Part shown: positions 1-13,900 of the stretch, one piece after another
Numbering within the stretch: the stretch's first letter is position 1
How the letters are laid out: every line of letters begins with the position of its first letter
Assembly (NCBI GenBank): GCA_024235715.1
Contig: JACKLW010000013.1
Location: 62,001-126,000 of the forward strand
Reading direction: 5' to 3'
DNA length: 64,000 nucleotides
Source of the DNA: Accumulibacter sp.
Lineage (GTDB): Bacteria; Pseudomonadota; Gammaproteobacteria; Burkholderiales; Rhodocyclaceae
Position numbers and translations under genes: made by a program
The notes under the pieces: model-generated
The model's database searches: none
Seen by the model: only the letters and a program-made list of their open reading frames with translations
What the model was told of the DNA's origin: nothing

Positions 1-1
1 T

Positions 2-1900
2 TTGCCGGTGCTGGCCCTGGGTACCGTGCCGGTGAGCGGCACCCTGTCCGCCAGCGGCGAGGTGGACCGCTACCGCTTCAGTCTCGCCGGCAGCACGCGT
101 GCCTATTTCGATTCGCTGACCAACAACGGCAACCTGCGCTGGAGCCTGACCGGGCCGCGCGGCGCGGTCGTTTCCGGACGCAGCTTCACCGCTTCGGATG
201 GCTATCAGGGCCTGTCGCTGATGGACCTGACCGCCGGCGATTACGTGCTCTCGGTCTTCGGCAGCACGGGCGCTTACAGCTTCAGGCTGATGGACATGGA
301 TCAGGGCGACGTGCTGACGCCGGATACCGATACCAGTGGCACGCTCAGCCCAGGCAACGAGACCGACATCTACCGCTTCGACGCCGTCGCCGGCGACCGC
401 TTCTACTTCGACCGCGTCAGCTTCAGCGGCGGCTACTACACCGACTGGCGCCTGATCGATCCCTTCGGCCGCCCGCTGTGGGGGCCGACGCACATGTATT
501 ACGACGACGTGGACCTCACGACACTGCCGTACTCGGGGACCTGGTACCTGCTGCTCGAGGGGCGCTATCACGAGACCACGGCGTCGAACTACACGATCAA
601 CGCGCGCAAGATCGACAGCGGCGCCAGCACGCCGATCGTCATTGGCGACCGCGTCGACGCCGATCTGGGCAAGCCGGGCGAGGTCGGCAGCTTCAGTTTC
701 GATATCGCTGGCAGCGAATCGAAACGCATCTACTTCGACGTACTGAGCAACACCAACCGCCTGAGCTGGACGCTGAGCGGGCCGCGCGGCAGTGTCGTTT
801 CCGGGCGCTCCTTCGGCAGCAGCGACGCCGCCAACGGGCGCTCGATCATGGACCTGGCGCCGGGCAGCTACACGCTGATCATCGACGGCAGCGGCGATTT
901 TAGCGGCGCCTACGCCTTCCGCCTGCTCGACCTGTCTGCGGGCACCCAGATCGTCCCGGGCACGCCCCTGGTCGACCAGAAGCTGACGCCGGGCAGGGCC
1001 ACCGAGGTGTACTGGTTCGACGCGGTCACCGGCGAGCGCTTCTACTTCGACCGGGTGGACTTCAGCGGCGGCTACTACACCGACTGGCAGTTGCTCGATC
1101 CCACGGGGCGCACGCTGTGGGGCCCGACGCACATGTACTACGACGATGTCGACGTCACGACCTTGCCGCTCGACGGGCGCTACACCCTGCTCGTCGAAGG
1201 CCGTTACCACGAGGATGCGCCGAGTTCGACCTACACGATCAACGTCCAGCCGGTGGTCGACCCGGTGTCGCCGATGAGCCTGAACACGCAGGTCTCGGGC
1301 ACGATCGACAGCGTCGGGCAGCGCGCTCTGCACACGTTCACGCTCGCCGATGCCAGGCAGGTCTATGTCGACGTCCTGACCAACAATAGCAACTTTTCCT
1401 GGAGCCTCAGCGGTCCGCGTGGCGTCGAGGTGTCGAACCGCTCGTTCGGCGCCACCGATGGCGTGCACGGCCTGTCGTTGCTGGATCTGGTGCCCGGTGA
1501 TTACACGCTGACCATCGATGGCAGCGGCGCGACCACCGGTGCCTACGCCCTGCGCCTGCTCGACCTCGCCGCGGCGCCGCTGATCACGCCGGGTACGCCG
1601 GTCAGCGGCCAGCTCAACCCGGCCAACGCGACCGACATCTACCGCTTCAATGCGGCTGCCGGAGACCGCTTCTACTTTGACCGCGTGAGCTTCAGCGGCG
1701 CCTACTACACCGAGTGGCGGCTGCTCGACCCCTGGGGCAAGACGGTCTGGGGACCGACACACTTCTACTACGACGACGTGGACGTCACGACGCTGGACTT
1801 CGACGGTGTCTACACGCTGCTCGTCGAGGGTCGCTACCACGAAAGCGGCACCTCGAACTACACGCTCAACGTCTCGCCGTCGCCGATCTCGCAAAAGATC
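2..1900 (+). repeat. Three tandem PPC-like double repeats inside the giant gene
   Basis: Three units of about 210-213 codons each contain two PPC-like beta-sandwich halves. The strongly conserved tract beginning FYFDRVSFSGGYYT starts at nt 401, 1040 and 1670, giving periods of 639 and 630 nt. Each unit also carries a WGPTHMYYDDVD-like stretch followed by an LLxEGRYHE stretch. PPC (pre-peptidase C-terminal) domains are known from secreted bacterial proteases and adhesins. The array may extend beyond the left edge. Confidence 0.8.
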
Positions 1901-4900
1901 ATCCTGTCCGGACTCGGCACGGCTCCCGGTCCCGACCTCAAGGTTGAGGACCTGGCGCTGACGCCGCCTGCGGGCGGTCTCGCCGCCGGCGGTCAGGTGC
2001 TGCTCAGCTGGGAAGTGAGCAATACCGGCAACCTGCCGGCCAATGCGCCGTGGAAGGATCGCATCCTGGTGCGCAACATGGACCGTGGCGGCGAGTTGAT
2101 CGTCAATCTGCTCGTCGATTACGCCGATCTGGGCGCCGCCGCCGGCGACCCGCTGGCGGCTGGCGGCCGTCGCGCCCGACAGGTGACGCTCAGCCTGCCG
2201 CCCGGCAACAGCGGCACCGGCAACCTGCGTTTCGAGGTCGCCGCCGACGTTACCAACGCCGTTGCCGAGCCTGGCGTTGCCGAGTTGAACAACAGCGCCA
2301 TCGTCAACGCGATCGCCGCGGCAACGCCGTATCCCGACCTGCAGGTCGACCACCTTGCGCTGACTCCGGGCAGCGGCTGGGCGGCGGGCAGCAGCGTCAC
2401 CGTGAGCTGGCGGGTGAACAACGGCGGCAGCATCGACGTGGACGATGCCTGGAGCGACCGCATCAGCGTGCGCAACCTGAGCACCGGCGCGACGCTGCTC
2501 AACGCCAGCCAACGCTACCTGCCGGCCGTCGACGGAGTGCTCAACGCCGGCAGCTCGGTCGACCGCAGCTTCAGCTTCAGCTGGCCGGCGGGTATCGCCG
2601 GCAGCGGCCAGTTCGAAGTCCTGGTGAGCACCGACGACGATGGCGAGATCTTCGAGAGCAATGCCAGCGACACCGCCGAGACCAACAACTCCGCCAGTCT
2701 GGTCGTCGCCTCGGCGCCCGACCTGCGGGTGCAGAACCTGCGCGTCGGCGCCGCCGCGGTCGCCGCCGGCGACAGTGTCACCGTCTTCTGGGACGACCGC
2801 AACGAGGGTCTGATCGCCACCCCGGCCAGCTGGAACGACCGCCTGATCGTGCGCAACCTGGACAGCAGCGAAACGCTGCTCGACGTCAGCCTGCCGTACA
2901 ACATCGCGCAGGTCGGCAATGGCGCGCTGGCTGCCAACAGCGGTGTCACGCGCTCCTACACTTTCCAGCTCCCCGAGGGTGTGCGCGGCAGCGGCCGGAT
3001 CGAGGTCGAGGTCCGTGCGGACCAGAATGCCGCCGGCCAGGGCAGCCTGGTCGAATACACCGCCGCCGGCGGCAGTGGCGAGGGCAACAACAGCGCCAGC
3101 ATGGCGTTCACCGCCGCGGCCAGGCCCTACGCGGACCTGATGGTCGGCAGTTTGAGCGCACCGGCCAGCGGGCGCGGAGGTGAGACGATCACGCTGGGAT
3201 GGACGGTGCTCAACCAGGGAGCGATCGCCACCGGCGGGCAGTGGAGCGACCGCGTCGTGCTCAGCAGCGACGCCGTGATCGGCAATGCCGACGACGTGAC
3301 GCTGGCGACTGTCGGGCATTACGGCGTGCTCACGCCGGGAGACTCGTACCAGCAAAGCCGGCAGTTGGTCCTGCCCGAGCGGCTCGACGGGGTCTTCCAC
3401 CTGGCTGTCGTTGCCGACATCGTCGGCGAGGTCAGCGAGCCCGACACGCGCGACAACAACACGGCGACGGCGAATATCCAGCTATCGACGCCGCACGCCG
3501 ACCTGCAGGTCGAGGTCGTCGCCGCGCCGGCCAGCGCGCGCAGCGGCGAAGCGACGCCGGTCAGCTGGCGGGTGCGCAATGCCGGCGACCGGCCGACCGA
3601 CGTGACGCAGTGGAAGGACAGCATCTACCTGTCGACCGACGCCACGCTCGATGCCGGCGACACGCTGCTGGCGCAGCTGCTGCACAGCGGCGGACTTGGC
3701 GTCGGCGAAAGCTACAGCAGCCAGAGCAACGTCTTCCTGCCCTTCGGCATGACCGGAGACTTCCGCATCCTGGTCGACACCGATGCCCAGAGCCAGGTCT
3801 TCGAAAGCGTGTTCGAGAACAACAACGTCACCGCCAGCCTTGCGCCGGTGCAGGTGCTGGCGCCAGTGCTCGCCGATCTTAGTGTCAGCCAGATCGTCGT
3901 GCCGGCGCAGGGCGCTCCCGGCCAGACGAGAAGCGTTGCGTGGACGGTCGCCAACAGCGGCAGCGGCGCTGCGCGCGGCAGCTGGAGCGACCGCGTCTAC
4001 CTCAGCGCCGACGGCAGTCTCAGCGGGGCGCAGTTGCTGGCGACCGTGCCGCACAGCGGCGAACTGGCGACCCTGGCCAGCTACACGGCGAGCGCCGAAA
4101 TCGTCCTGCCGGATGTCGTCGACGGCGATTACCTGATCGTCGTCAGCAGCGACGTCACCGACACCGTTTTCGAAGGCAGCCAGGAGGGCAACAACAGCAC
4201 CGTCTCGACGGCGACCCTGCGCGTGGTACATCCCGATCTGTTGCCGGTGTCGGTCGCCGCGCCGGCCGGCGCGCTTTCCAGCGAGGCCATCGTCGTCTCG
4301 TGGCAGATGCGCAATGCCGGCAGCAGCGACGCGCTCGACGCCTGGACCGATCGCGTCTACCTGTCGCGCGACGCGGCGCTCGGCAGCGACGACACGCTGC
4401 TCGGTGAACTTGCCCATGCCGGACCGCTCGCCGTCGGCGCCAGCTACGACGCGCAACTGCAGGTGAATCTGCCGCTGGCGGCCAGCGGCGACTACTTCGT
4501 GCTGGTGGTCGGCGACGCGCTCGGGCAGGTGCGCGAGGTCGGTGCCGAGAACAACAACGTCGGCTCGACGCCATTCACCGCTGCGCTGGCGCCCTATGCC
4601 AACCTGGTCGTCAGCGCCGTGAGCGCCGAAGCCAGCATCCCCTATGCGCCGGCGCCCGAGGTGGTCGTCGGCGATCCGGCACAGATCACCGTCAGCTGGA
4701 CGGTCGGCAACGACGGCAACGGCGTCGGCCAGACGGCGCAATGGACCGACACCCTGCTGGTATCGACCGATACCATCGTCGGCAACGGCGACGACCGCAT
4801 CATTGCCAGCTACGACCACGTCGGCGCGCTGGCGGCCGGCGACAGCTACTCGCGTACCGAGACCTTCCTGCTGCCCGCGTACTTCCAGGGGCGCTACCAC

Positions 4901-7900
4901 TTCTTCGTGCGCAGCGACGCCGGCGACCAGGTCTTCGAGAACGGCCTCGAGGCCGACAATGCCGCCGAGGCGGCGCGCATCTTCGACGTGATGCGCATGC
5001 CCAACGCCGATCTGGTGGTCAGCCAGGCGAGCGTGCCCGCCACCGCCCGTTCGGGGCGCGCCATCGACGTTTCGTGGCAGGTCAGCAACGTCGGCATCGG
5101 TCCGACCGACATCCCGGGCTGGAACGACGAGCTGGTTCTCACTTCCGATGCGGCCGGCACGCAGCTGGTCGCCGTGCTCGGCACTTTCACGCACCTCGGC
5201 GTGCTCGCAGCCGGCGACAGCTACAGCCGCACGCAGGAAGTGACCATCCCCAACGGACTCTCGGGCAACCATTACGTGCGCGTGCGCACTTCCGGCCCCT
5301 TCGAGTTCGTCTACACGGGCAACAACAGCCGTGTCGCCGGGCCGCTCGATGTCGTCCTGTCCGACTCTCCGGATCTGCAGGTGACCGACATCGTCACGCC
5401 GGCGACGGCGTCCGAGGGCGACACCATCGACGTGCGCTGGACGGTCACCAACAACGGCCTGGCCAAGGCCGAAGGCGCCTGGACCGACGTCGTCTCGATG
5501 CGCAAGGTCGGGCAGCCCGACGATCCGGGGATCTTCCTCGGTACTTTCACCTACGACGCAGGTGGCCTCGAGGCCGGCATCTCCTACACGCGTACCGAGC
5601 GCTTCCGTCTGCCGCCGCGCACCGAGGGCGTCTATCAGCTGGTCGTGCTGACCAACTCCGGCCGGCAGGTGTACGAGTACGGCAGCGCCGCCGCCAACAA
5701 CAGCGCCGCCGACGACCAGGCGCTGCAGGTCGCCCTGCTGCCGCGTTCCGATCTGCAGGTGGCCAACGTCGTCGCGCCGGCGCGCGCCTCGGCCGGTGCG
5801 ACGGTATCGCTGCGCTTCTCGATCATCAACCAGGGCAGCGTCCCGACGACCACGCCGCGCTGGCAGGACCGCGTCTACCTGTCGCTGGACAACAGGCTGA
5901 CCGGCGACGACCTGTTGATCGGCGCCTATGACAACGGCGCAGCGCTCAATCCCGGCGAGCAGTACGCCACCGACAGCGGCAGCATTCAGATCCCGATCCG
6001 CTTCCGCGGCGACGTTTTCCTGATCGTCCAGGCCGACGGCAGCGGCTCGGTCGACGAGTATCCGAACGATGCCAACAACATCGCCGCCGTGCCGCTCTTC
6101 GTCGAACCCTACCCGCTTGCCGACCTGGTCGCCGGCGGCGTTGTGGCACCGGCGCAGGCGGTCGAAGGCGCCAGCATCGAGGTCCGCTACACGGTCGCCA
6201 ACCGCGGCAGCGGCACCACCGCCGGAGCGAACTGGACCGACACCATCTGGCTGTCGCGCGACAAGACGCGGCCCAATGCCAGCGGCAACAGCGCGATCCT
6301 GCTCGGCACGCTGCAGCATCAGGGCACGCTGGCGGTCGGCAGCAGCTACGACGTTGTTACCCAGGTCGCGCTTCCGGCGCATGTCGCCTCGGGCACCTAT
6401 TACATCACCGTCTGGAGCGATTCCTACGACGTCATCCTAGAGGATACGCTGGCCAGCAACCTCAACCCGGACGACGTCAACGAACTCGACAACAACAACT
6501 ACAAGGCGCGCGCGATCGACGTCATCGGCGGCTTCGCGCCGCCGCCGCCCGACTTGCGGATCACCGCGCTCGCAGCTTCGCCGCTGGCCTCCACCGGCAG
6601 CCCGCTGAGTGTCACCTGGACGGTGGCCAACGCCGGCGCCGGCGAAGCCTCGGGCAGCTGGAACGACGTCTTCTGGCTGTCCGACAAGCCGACCCTAGAC
6701 GCTCCCAATGCCAAACGGTGGTACCTCGGCTCGGTGGCGCACGACGGCGGCGCTGCGCCCGGCGCCAGCTATACCCAGAGCACCAGTTTTGCACTGAACC
6801 CGGCGGCAGCCGGCCAGTACTTGATCGCCTATACCGACTACAACCCCGTCAAGCCAAAACCGTACGACGTCGCCGAAGGCGACGAGGACAACAACACCCG
6901 CGTGCAGGACACCCGCGTCGTGCCGGTGCCGGCCGACCTGCGGGTGGTGACCATCGCCGCGCCGAGCGTGAATTACTCGGGCGAGAAGACTACCATCAGC
7001 TGGACGGTCAAGAACTTCGGCGGCGCGGTCTGGGACGGCACCCGTTTCTGGGTGGACAGCGTCTATTTTTCACCGGATCCGGTCTTCCTGCCCGAGCGGG
7101 CGACCAGCCTGGGCACCTTCGTGCACAGCAACGCTGCCGGACTGGCAGCCGGCGCGAGCTATACCGAAAGTGCCGAGGTGACGCTGCCGCGCGGCATCGG
7201 TGGCAACTTCTACATCTACGTGATCACTGATGCCAATCGCTACGACCCGCGCTACCCGGCCGGCGAGACCGACAGCGGCGACAACCCGTACGATCGGGAC
7301 GTCTACTATCCCGGCTCGGTCTACGAGGGCGTCGGCGGGCAGGACAACAACCGCGGCGTCGGCAGCATTCCGGTCACCTATCGCGAACCTGACCTGAAAA
7401 TCACCTCGCTCGTGGTGCCGGCTGCCGGCGGGAAGTCCGGGAGCACGGTCACCGTCAACTACACGGTGACCAATATCGGCAACCGCGATACCCGCGAGAG
7501 CAGCTGGTGGGACCGCCTGTTCCTGTCCAGGGACGATTCGCTCGATACCTTCGACCTGCAGGTCGCCGAGGCGCGGCATTACGGTGTGCTGAGCGCCGGC
7601 GGCAGCTATGCCGGAACGGCGACCGTCAAGCTGCCCGACGGCATCGCCGGCGCCTTCAGCCTGCTGGCGTTCACCGATTCCGAGGCCGACAGCCGTCTGG
7701 CGTGGTGGAACAGCAACATCGTTCCCGAGTATCGCGGCGTCGGCATCAACGCCAACAGCGACGAGGTGCCGGAATTCCGCGGCGAGGGCAACAACATCAC
7801 CGTCGCCGCGCTGCCGGTGGCGGCGGCGCCACTCGCCGACCTGCAGGTCACGGTGGTGAGCGCAGCGAACCACATCACCGTCGGCAACGACTTCACCGTC

Positions 7901-10900
7901 ACCTGGACCGTCGGCAACCTCGGCGGTGCCGACACGCTGCCCGACCAGGCGCGCTGGGACGACCTGATCTACCTGTCGCGCGACCCGCTGCTCGACCTCG
8001 ACAGCGACCGCTACATGCTGGCCGTCGAACACCGCGGTGGCCTCGCGCAGGGCGCCAGCTACACGGTCAGCAAGACCTTGCGCGCGCCGCTCGACATCAG
8101 CGGCGCCTACTACGTATTCGTGGTCACCGACCCGGCGCGCGGCAGTGGCCGTGGCAAGGTCTTCGAGGGCGGCTTCGAGCGCAACAACGCGACGCCGAAC
8201 GCGCCGCCGTCGATCTTCGAACTGCCGCCGCCGGCCGACGTCCAGGTCGACGCCATCGCCTTTTCCGGCGTCGGCGCCTCCGGCGACACCATCCACGTCG
8301 AGTGGACGGTCGCCAATCACAGCAGCAACGCCACTTCGGGCGGCTGGACCGACGCCGTCTATCTGTCCGACGACAACGTCTGGGACATCAACGACCGCCT
8401 GCTCGGCAAGGTCGCGCACAGCGGCGTGCTCGACCAGAACGACAGCTACACGGCGAGCGTCGACGCACTGGTGCCGCCGGTCAAGGTCGGCCAGTACCGG
8501 CTGATCGTCCGGCCCGACATCTACAACGAGGTCTTCGAGGGTCCCTACCGCTCGGCCGGCGAAGCCAACAACTTCAGCACCTCGGCGAATGCGCTGAGCA
8601 TCGCCGTCGAAGAACTGCATCTCGGCGTTGCGTTGAGCACCACCCTGTCCACCGGCCAGAACCGTGTCTACAAGCTCACCGTCGGCCAGGGCGAGACGCT
8701 CAGGCTGAGCCTGACCGCAGCCGACCACGACGCCGCCAACGAGATCTTCATCCGTTACGGCGACGTTCCCGACGGCTTCAACTACGACGCGACCTACGAG
8801 AACCCGCTGCAGGCCAACCAGACGGCGGTCATTCCGTTCACCAAGCCGGGCGATTACTACGTCCTGATTCGCGGCCACAGCGAACCGAAGGCCAACGCGC
8901 AGGTCAAGCTGCTCGCCGAACTGGTGCCGTTCGCGATCACCAGCGTCCAGGTCGACCAGGGCGGCGACAGTCGCTGGGTGACCATCGACGTACGTGGTGC
9001 AAAGTTCGCCGACAACGCGATCCTCAAGCTGGTGCGGCCGGACATCGCCGAGTTCGAGCCGGTCAAGTGGGACGTCATCGATGCGACGTGGATTCGCGCG
9101 ACCTTCGATTTCCGCAACGCGCCGCTCGGCCTCTACGACCTCAAGGTCATCAATCCCGATGGCCAGCAGGCGGTCGTCGCCTACCGCTTCCTCATCGAGC
9201 GCGCGCTGGAAACCGACGTGACCATCGGCCTCGGCGGTCCGCGCGTGCTCGCCGCTGGCGAAACCGGCACCTACGGTGTCGCGCTGCAGAGCCTGACCAA
9301 CGTCGACACGCCCTACGTGCGCTTCACCTTCGGCGTTCCCGAGATGGGCGCCAACGAGTACGTTTACGATCTGCCGTTCCTCAGGTATTACAACAACCTG
9401 CGCGGCCAGCCCGACAGCGGCGGCGAGGACGTGGCGTGGGCCAGCCTCGATTCGGCGACCAATACCAGCGGCCAGATCCTGTCGTCAGGCTACGCTTACG
9501 ACGTCATCGCCGGCGGCTATGTCGGCGCCACTTTCAACGTCCAGACCTACCCCTTGCTGAAAGCGCTGTCGACGCTGAACTGGGAGGCGCTGCGCGTCGG
9601 CCTGTACGAGATGTACCCCGATCTCGAACCGATCCAGGCGCTCGCCGGTGGTCCGCAGTCGATGCGCACGGTGCTGCCGGAGTTCTGGGATCTGTGGCTG
9701 CTGGCGGGTTCGGAAGAAGGCCTGCCCGACAGGTGCGTGATCCCTTTCATTCCCTACCGCTTCAACATCGTCGGCGCGGCGACGGCAATGACCCGTGACG
9801 AGTTCATCGCCGACCAGACGGCCGAGGCGCTCAAGCTGCGCGCGGCGATTCTCGCCGACGCCGACCTCGACGCGCAGATCGCCGACACCCGTAGCGACGA
9901 GACGTCGCTGGCCGAGAAGCGCGCGGCGATCGCCCTGCGCGTCCTCGCTGCCGACGCGACGACCTGGAGCCAGGCATACCTGGCGGCGCTCGAACAGGTC
10001 GGCATCCTGCGGCCGGTCGACGAGGCGCCGCCGATCCGCCAGGACATCAAGGTGATGAGCCTGATGAGCACGCTGGCCACCGGCATCCTGATCGGCCCGG
10101 CCGGTGAGCAGATCCGCACGACCGGCGACCTCGCCGACTTCTTCGCCAAGATCCGGGAATGGTACGGCGACGAGCCCGGCACCGAGGCCGCCATCGACCA
10201 CTACGAGTATCGTGAGAGCGAGTGTCTGTCAGGGGAAATTCCGGTGCCGGCCTTGCCGGTATTCGGCGACTACGACCTCGCTCTGTCGCATCCAACGTAT
10301 TTCCAGACCTTCAACATCTTCGTGCCCTACGTCGGTTTCGACAAGGACGGCGCGTCGGCGGCGACGATCGCCTTGCCCGACTACGCTTCGGTGGCGGCAT
10401 CCAACGAACTGACGGCGCTCGATTTCTCGCGCCTCTACGAGCAGGCGATCGGCGACGGTCAGCTGGCATCGATCGCCGGTCCGCAGGGTTACGGTGTCGA
10501 CCAGTTCCTGCCGGCGGGTCAGGCGCTGCCATACACCATCAAGTTCGAGAATCCGTCGGCGGCGGCCACTTCGGTGACCGAAATCCGCGTTGTCAGCGAA
10601 CTCGATCTGGCGCTCGATCCGACCACCTTCCGGCTCGGCGATATCAAGCTCGCCGACCTGACCGTGCACATTCCGACCGGCCGGGCGCTGTTCCAGGGCG
10701 ACTTCGACCTGCGCAATTCGAAAGGCTTCATCCTGCGCGTCTCGGCCGGAATCGACCCCAGCACGAATACCGCTTCGTGGGTCTTCCAGGCGATCGATCC
10801 GGACACCGGTGAGGTGCTGCTCGATGCCACGCGCGGCCTGCTGCTGCCCAACGCAGCCGACGGTCGCGGCGTCGGGCAACTCGGCTATAGCGTGCAGGCC

Positions 10901-13900
10901 AGGGACGGACTCGCTTCCGGAACCCTGGTCAAGGCCAAGGCGGTGGTCCGCTTCAACGCCATCGCCCCGCAGGAAACCCGGCAGCTGGTGCAGACGCTCG
11001 ATAGCGGCGCGCCGGTATCGACGCTCAGCGCAACGCCGGTGCAGGCCGGCGGCAGCGACTACGAGGTGCGCTGGAGCGCCGTCGACGAGGACGGTGGCTC
11101 GGGCCTTGCCCACGTCACGGTCTATGTCGCGACGGACGGCGGCGATTTCCGGATCTGGAAGCGGCAGACCACCGACGTCTTCGACATCTACTCCGGCGAG
11201 GCCGGTCATCGCTACGAGTTCCTCGCGCTGGCGACCGACCTTGCCGGCAATCGCGAGCGGCCCCCGGGTGGCGTGCAGGCGCCGGACGACGGCTCCGGCG
11301 CCAACCTCGGCGGTCTGCCGAGCTTCGGCCAGACGTCGCAGGACCTGCCGCCACCGCCGGCGCCGGTGCTGCCGCCGACCAATCCACTGTTCGTCGCCGC
11401 GCAGCAGCAGATTCCGGCGGCGACACCGCTGGCCAGCCTGCCCGAGTTCACCGAGACCCTGCGCCCGTTCACCGCGCAGTCGTACGCCACCGACTTCGTC
11501 GAAAGCCACGCAGCGATCGGCCCGCTGGCGATCGTCGAGATGCCCGATGGTTCGACGATCATCAGCGGCGGTCCGAACCGTGGCTGGCTGTATCGCATCG
11601 CGCACGATGGCGGCCGCGCGCTGCAGCCTTTCGCCGAACTCGACGAGCCGGTCTTCGACCTGGCGCTCGACGCGCAGGGACAGTTGTGGGCGACCACTGG
11701 CGGTGGCGCCTTGCTGCGCCTCGACGCGACCAGCGGCGCGATCCAGGCGCGCTTCGGCACGAGCATCACGCAGGCTCTGGCGATCAAGCCGTCCACCGGC
11801 GAGATCTACGTTTCGTCAGGCGACGGGGTGGAGATTTTCGACCCGACCAGCAGCAGCTTCCGGCACTTCAGCGACCTGCGCGTGGACGACCTCGCGTTTG
11901 CCGCCGACGAGACGCTGTGGGGCACTTCGTGGCCGGCGCGCGGCGACGTCGTCAGCTTCGACAAGCGTGGGCGCGCGACGGTCAAGGTGCGTCTCGACGG
12001 CGAGGTGGACTCGCTGGCCTTCGGGCGCGCCGGCACTCGCCTGGCGGGCCTGCTGTTCGTTTCGAGCAACTCGACGCGCGGCGAGCTCGGCTCGGCGCTG
12101 ACGATGGTCGACCTGAGTACCCTGCGCAGCGTCGAGATCGCCCGCGGCGGTTCGCGCGGCGAGGCAGTGGTGGCGACCAGCGACGGTCGCGTGCTGCTCG
12201 GTCAGTCGCACCAGGTCGACGTGATCAGCCCGATCGTTGCGCCGCAGGTGATCGCCACCAATCCACCCGACATGGCGGTGGTGCTGCTGCCGCTTTCGGC
12301 GCTGACGATCAGCTTCGACCAGGACATGTTCGCCGGGCCGGCGTCGGATTCGGCCTCGGTGCTCAATCCGCTGAACTACCAGGTGGTCCGCCAGAACGGC
12401 GGCCTGGCGACGGTCAGCGGCGTCAGCTACGACGCGCCGGCGCGTACCGTCACCCTGGCGGTCAGCGACCTGGAAGCCGACCTCTACGACCTGCGCGTGC
12501 TCGGCAGCGTGCGCAGCAGTGCCGGCATGGCGCTCGGCTCGGCATTCATTTCGAGCTTCGTCGCTGCCCAGGATTTCTCGTCGGTGGTCCGCCTCGACTT
12601 CGATCGCGTGCGCAGCGACCGCGGCAGCGGCATCGTTTCCTACGACGTCACGGTCACCAACGAGGCCGACTACGACCTGCTGTTGCCGGCATCGCTGATC
12701 ATCGACCCGGCGCGCTACTTCCAGGGCCGGCCGCTCGGCGGCGTCGCGCCGCAGGGCGCCGGCAGCCTGTGGTATATCGACCTGTCCGGCAAGCTGCCGA
12801 ACGGCAAGCTGCAGGCCGGCGCGTCGCTGGCCACTTTCAGCGTCTCGATCACCAACGGCGCCGAGCAGCAGATCGGTATCGGCCACGGCATCTATGCCGT
12901 GCCGTATCCCAACCAGCGGCCGAGTTTCACCTCGACGCCGCCGGGCGTCGCCGACGCCGGCCAGGCCTACAGCTACCAGGCGGTGGCCCGGGACCCGGAT
13001 GGCAGCTCGCTGGCCTACCTGCTGCTCGACGGTCCGAGCGGTCTGCAACTCGACAGCAGCAGCGGCCTGCTCAGCTGGCTGCCGACGGCGCGCAGTCCGG
13101 CCAGTGCCTCGGTGCTGCTGCGCGCCTACGACTCGCGCGGCGGTTTCGATACCCAGGCCTTCGTAATCGAGGTCGCCGGCGCCAACCGTCCGCCGGTGGT
13201 CTCCGAACTGCCGAGCGAGATCGAGGGCAAGGAGGGCGAGTCGCTGCTGGTCGGCCTCTCGGCGCAGGATCCCGACGAGGACTTCCTGCAGTACTTCGCC
13301 AACAATCTGCCGCCGGGGGCGGTCTTCGATCCCGTGCTCAAGGCGCTGGTGTGGACGCCCGATTACCAGTCCGCCGGCACCTACAACAACGTCGAACTGG
13401 TGGTCAGCGACGGCAAGACCTCGGTCACCCGCTCGTTCACGCTGCTGGTCAAGCCGGACAACGCGCCGCCCGAGGTCAAGCCGCTGGCCGAACGGACGAT
13501 CCGCGAAGGCGATCCGCTGCGTGTGCAACTGCAGGCTTCCGACGTGGACGGGCAGAAGCTTCGCTTCTTCGCCAACATCCTGCCGGTCGGCGCCTACCTC
13601 GATCCGAATACCGGCGTCTTCGAATGGACGTCCGGGTTCACGCAGGCCGGCGATTACCTGCTCGAGCTCGGCGCCAGCGACGGCGCCAAGACCACGGAAA
13701 CCGATCTGCGCGTGCACGTGCTCAATGTCAATGCCGCACCGCGTTTCGACGAACTCGGCTCGTGGATCAGCTTCGAGGGGCAGACGCTGAGCTTCCGCGC
13801 CTTCGCCTTCGATCCCGACAATCCCGGCTTCATCCCGCAGGACCGCCAGAGCAGCGGCACGCTGACCGTACAGGAAGGTTCCGACGCCAGCGTCAGCTAC

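Noticed and set aside
3482-6382. A 966-codon minus-strand open frame under the CARDB array
   Set aside because: Shadow of repeated GC-rich codons; its repeats mirror those of the sense array.
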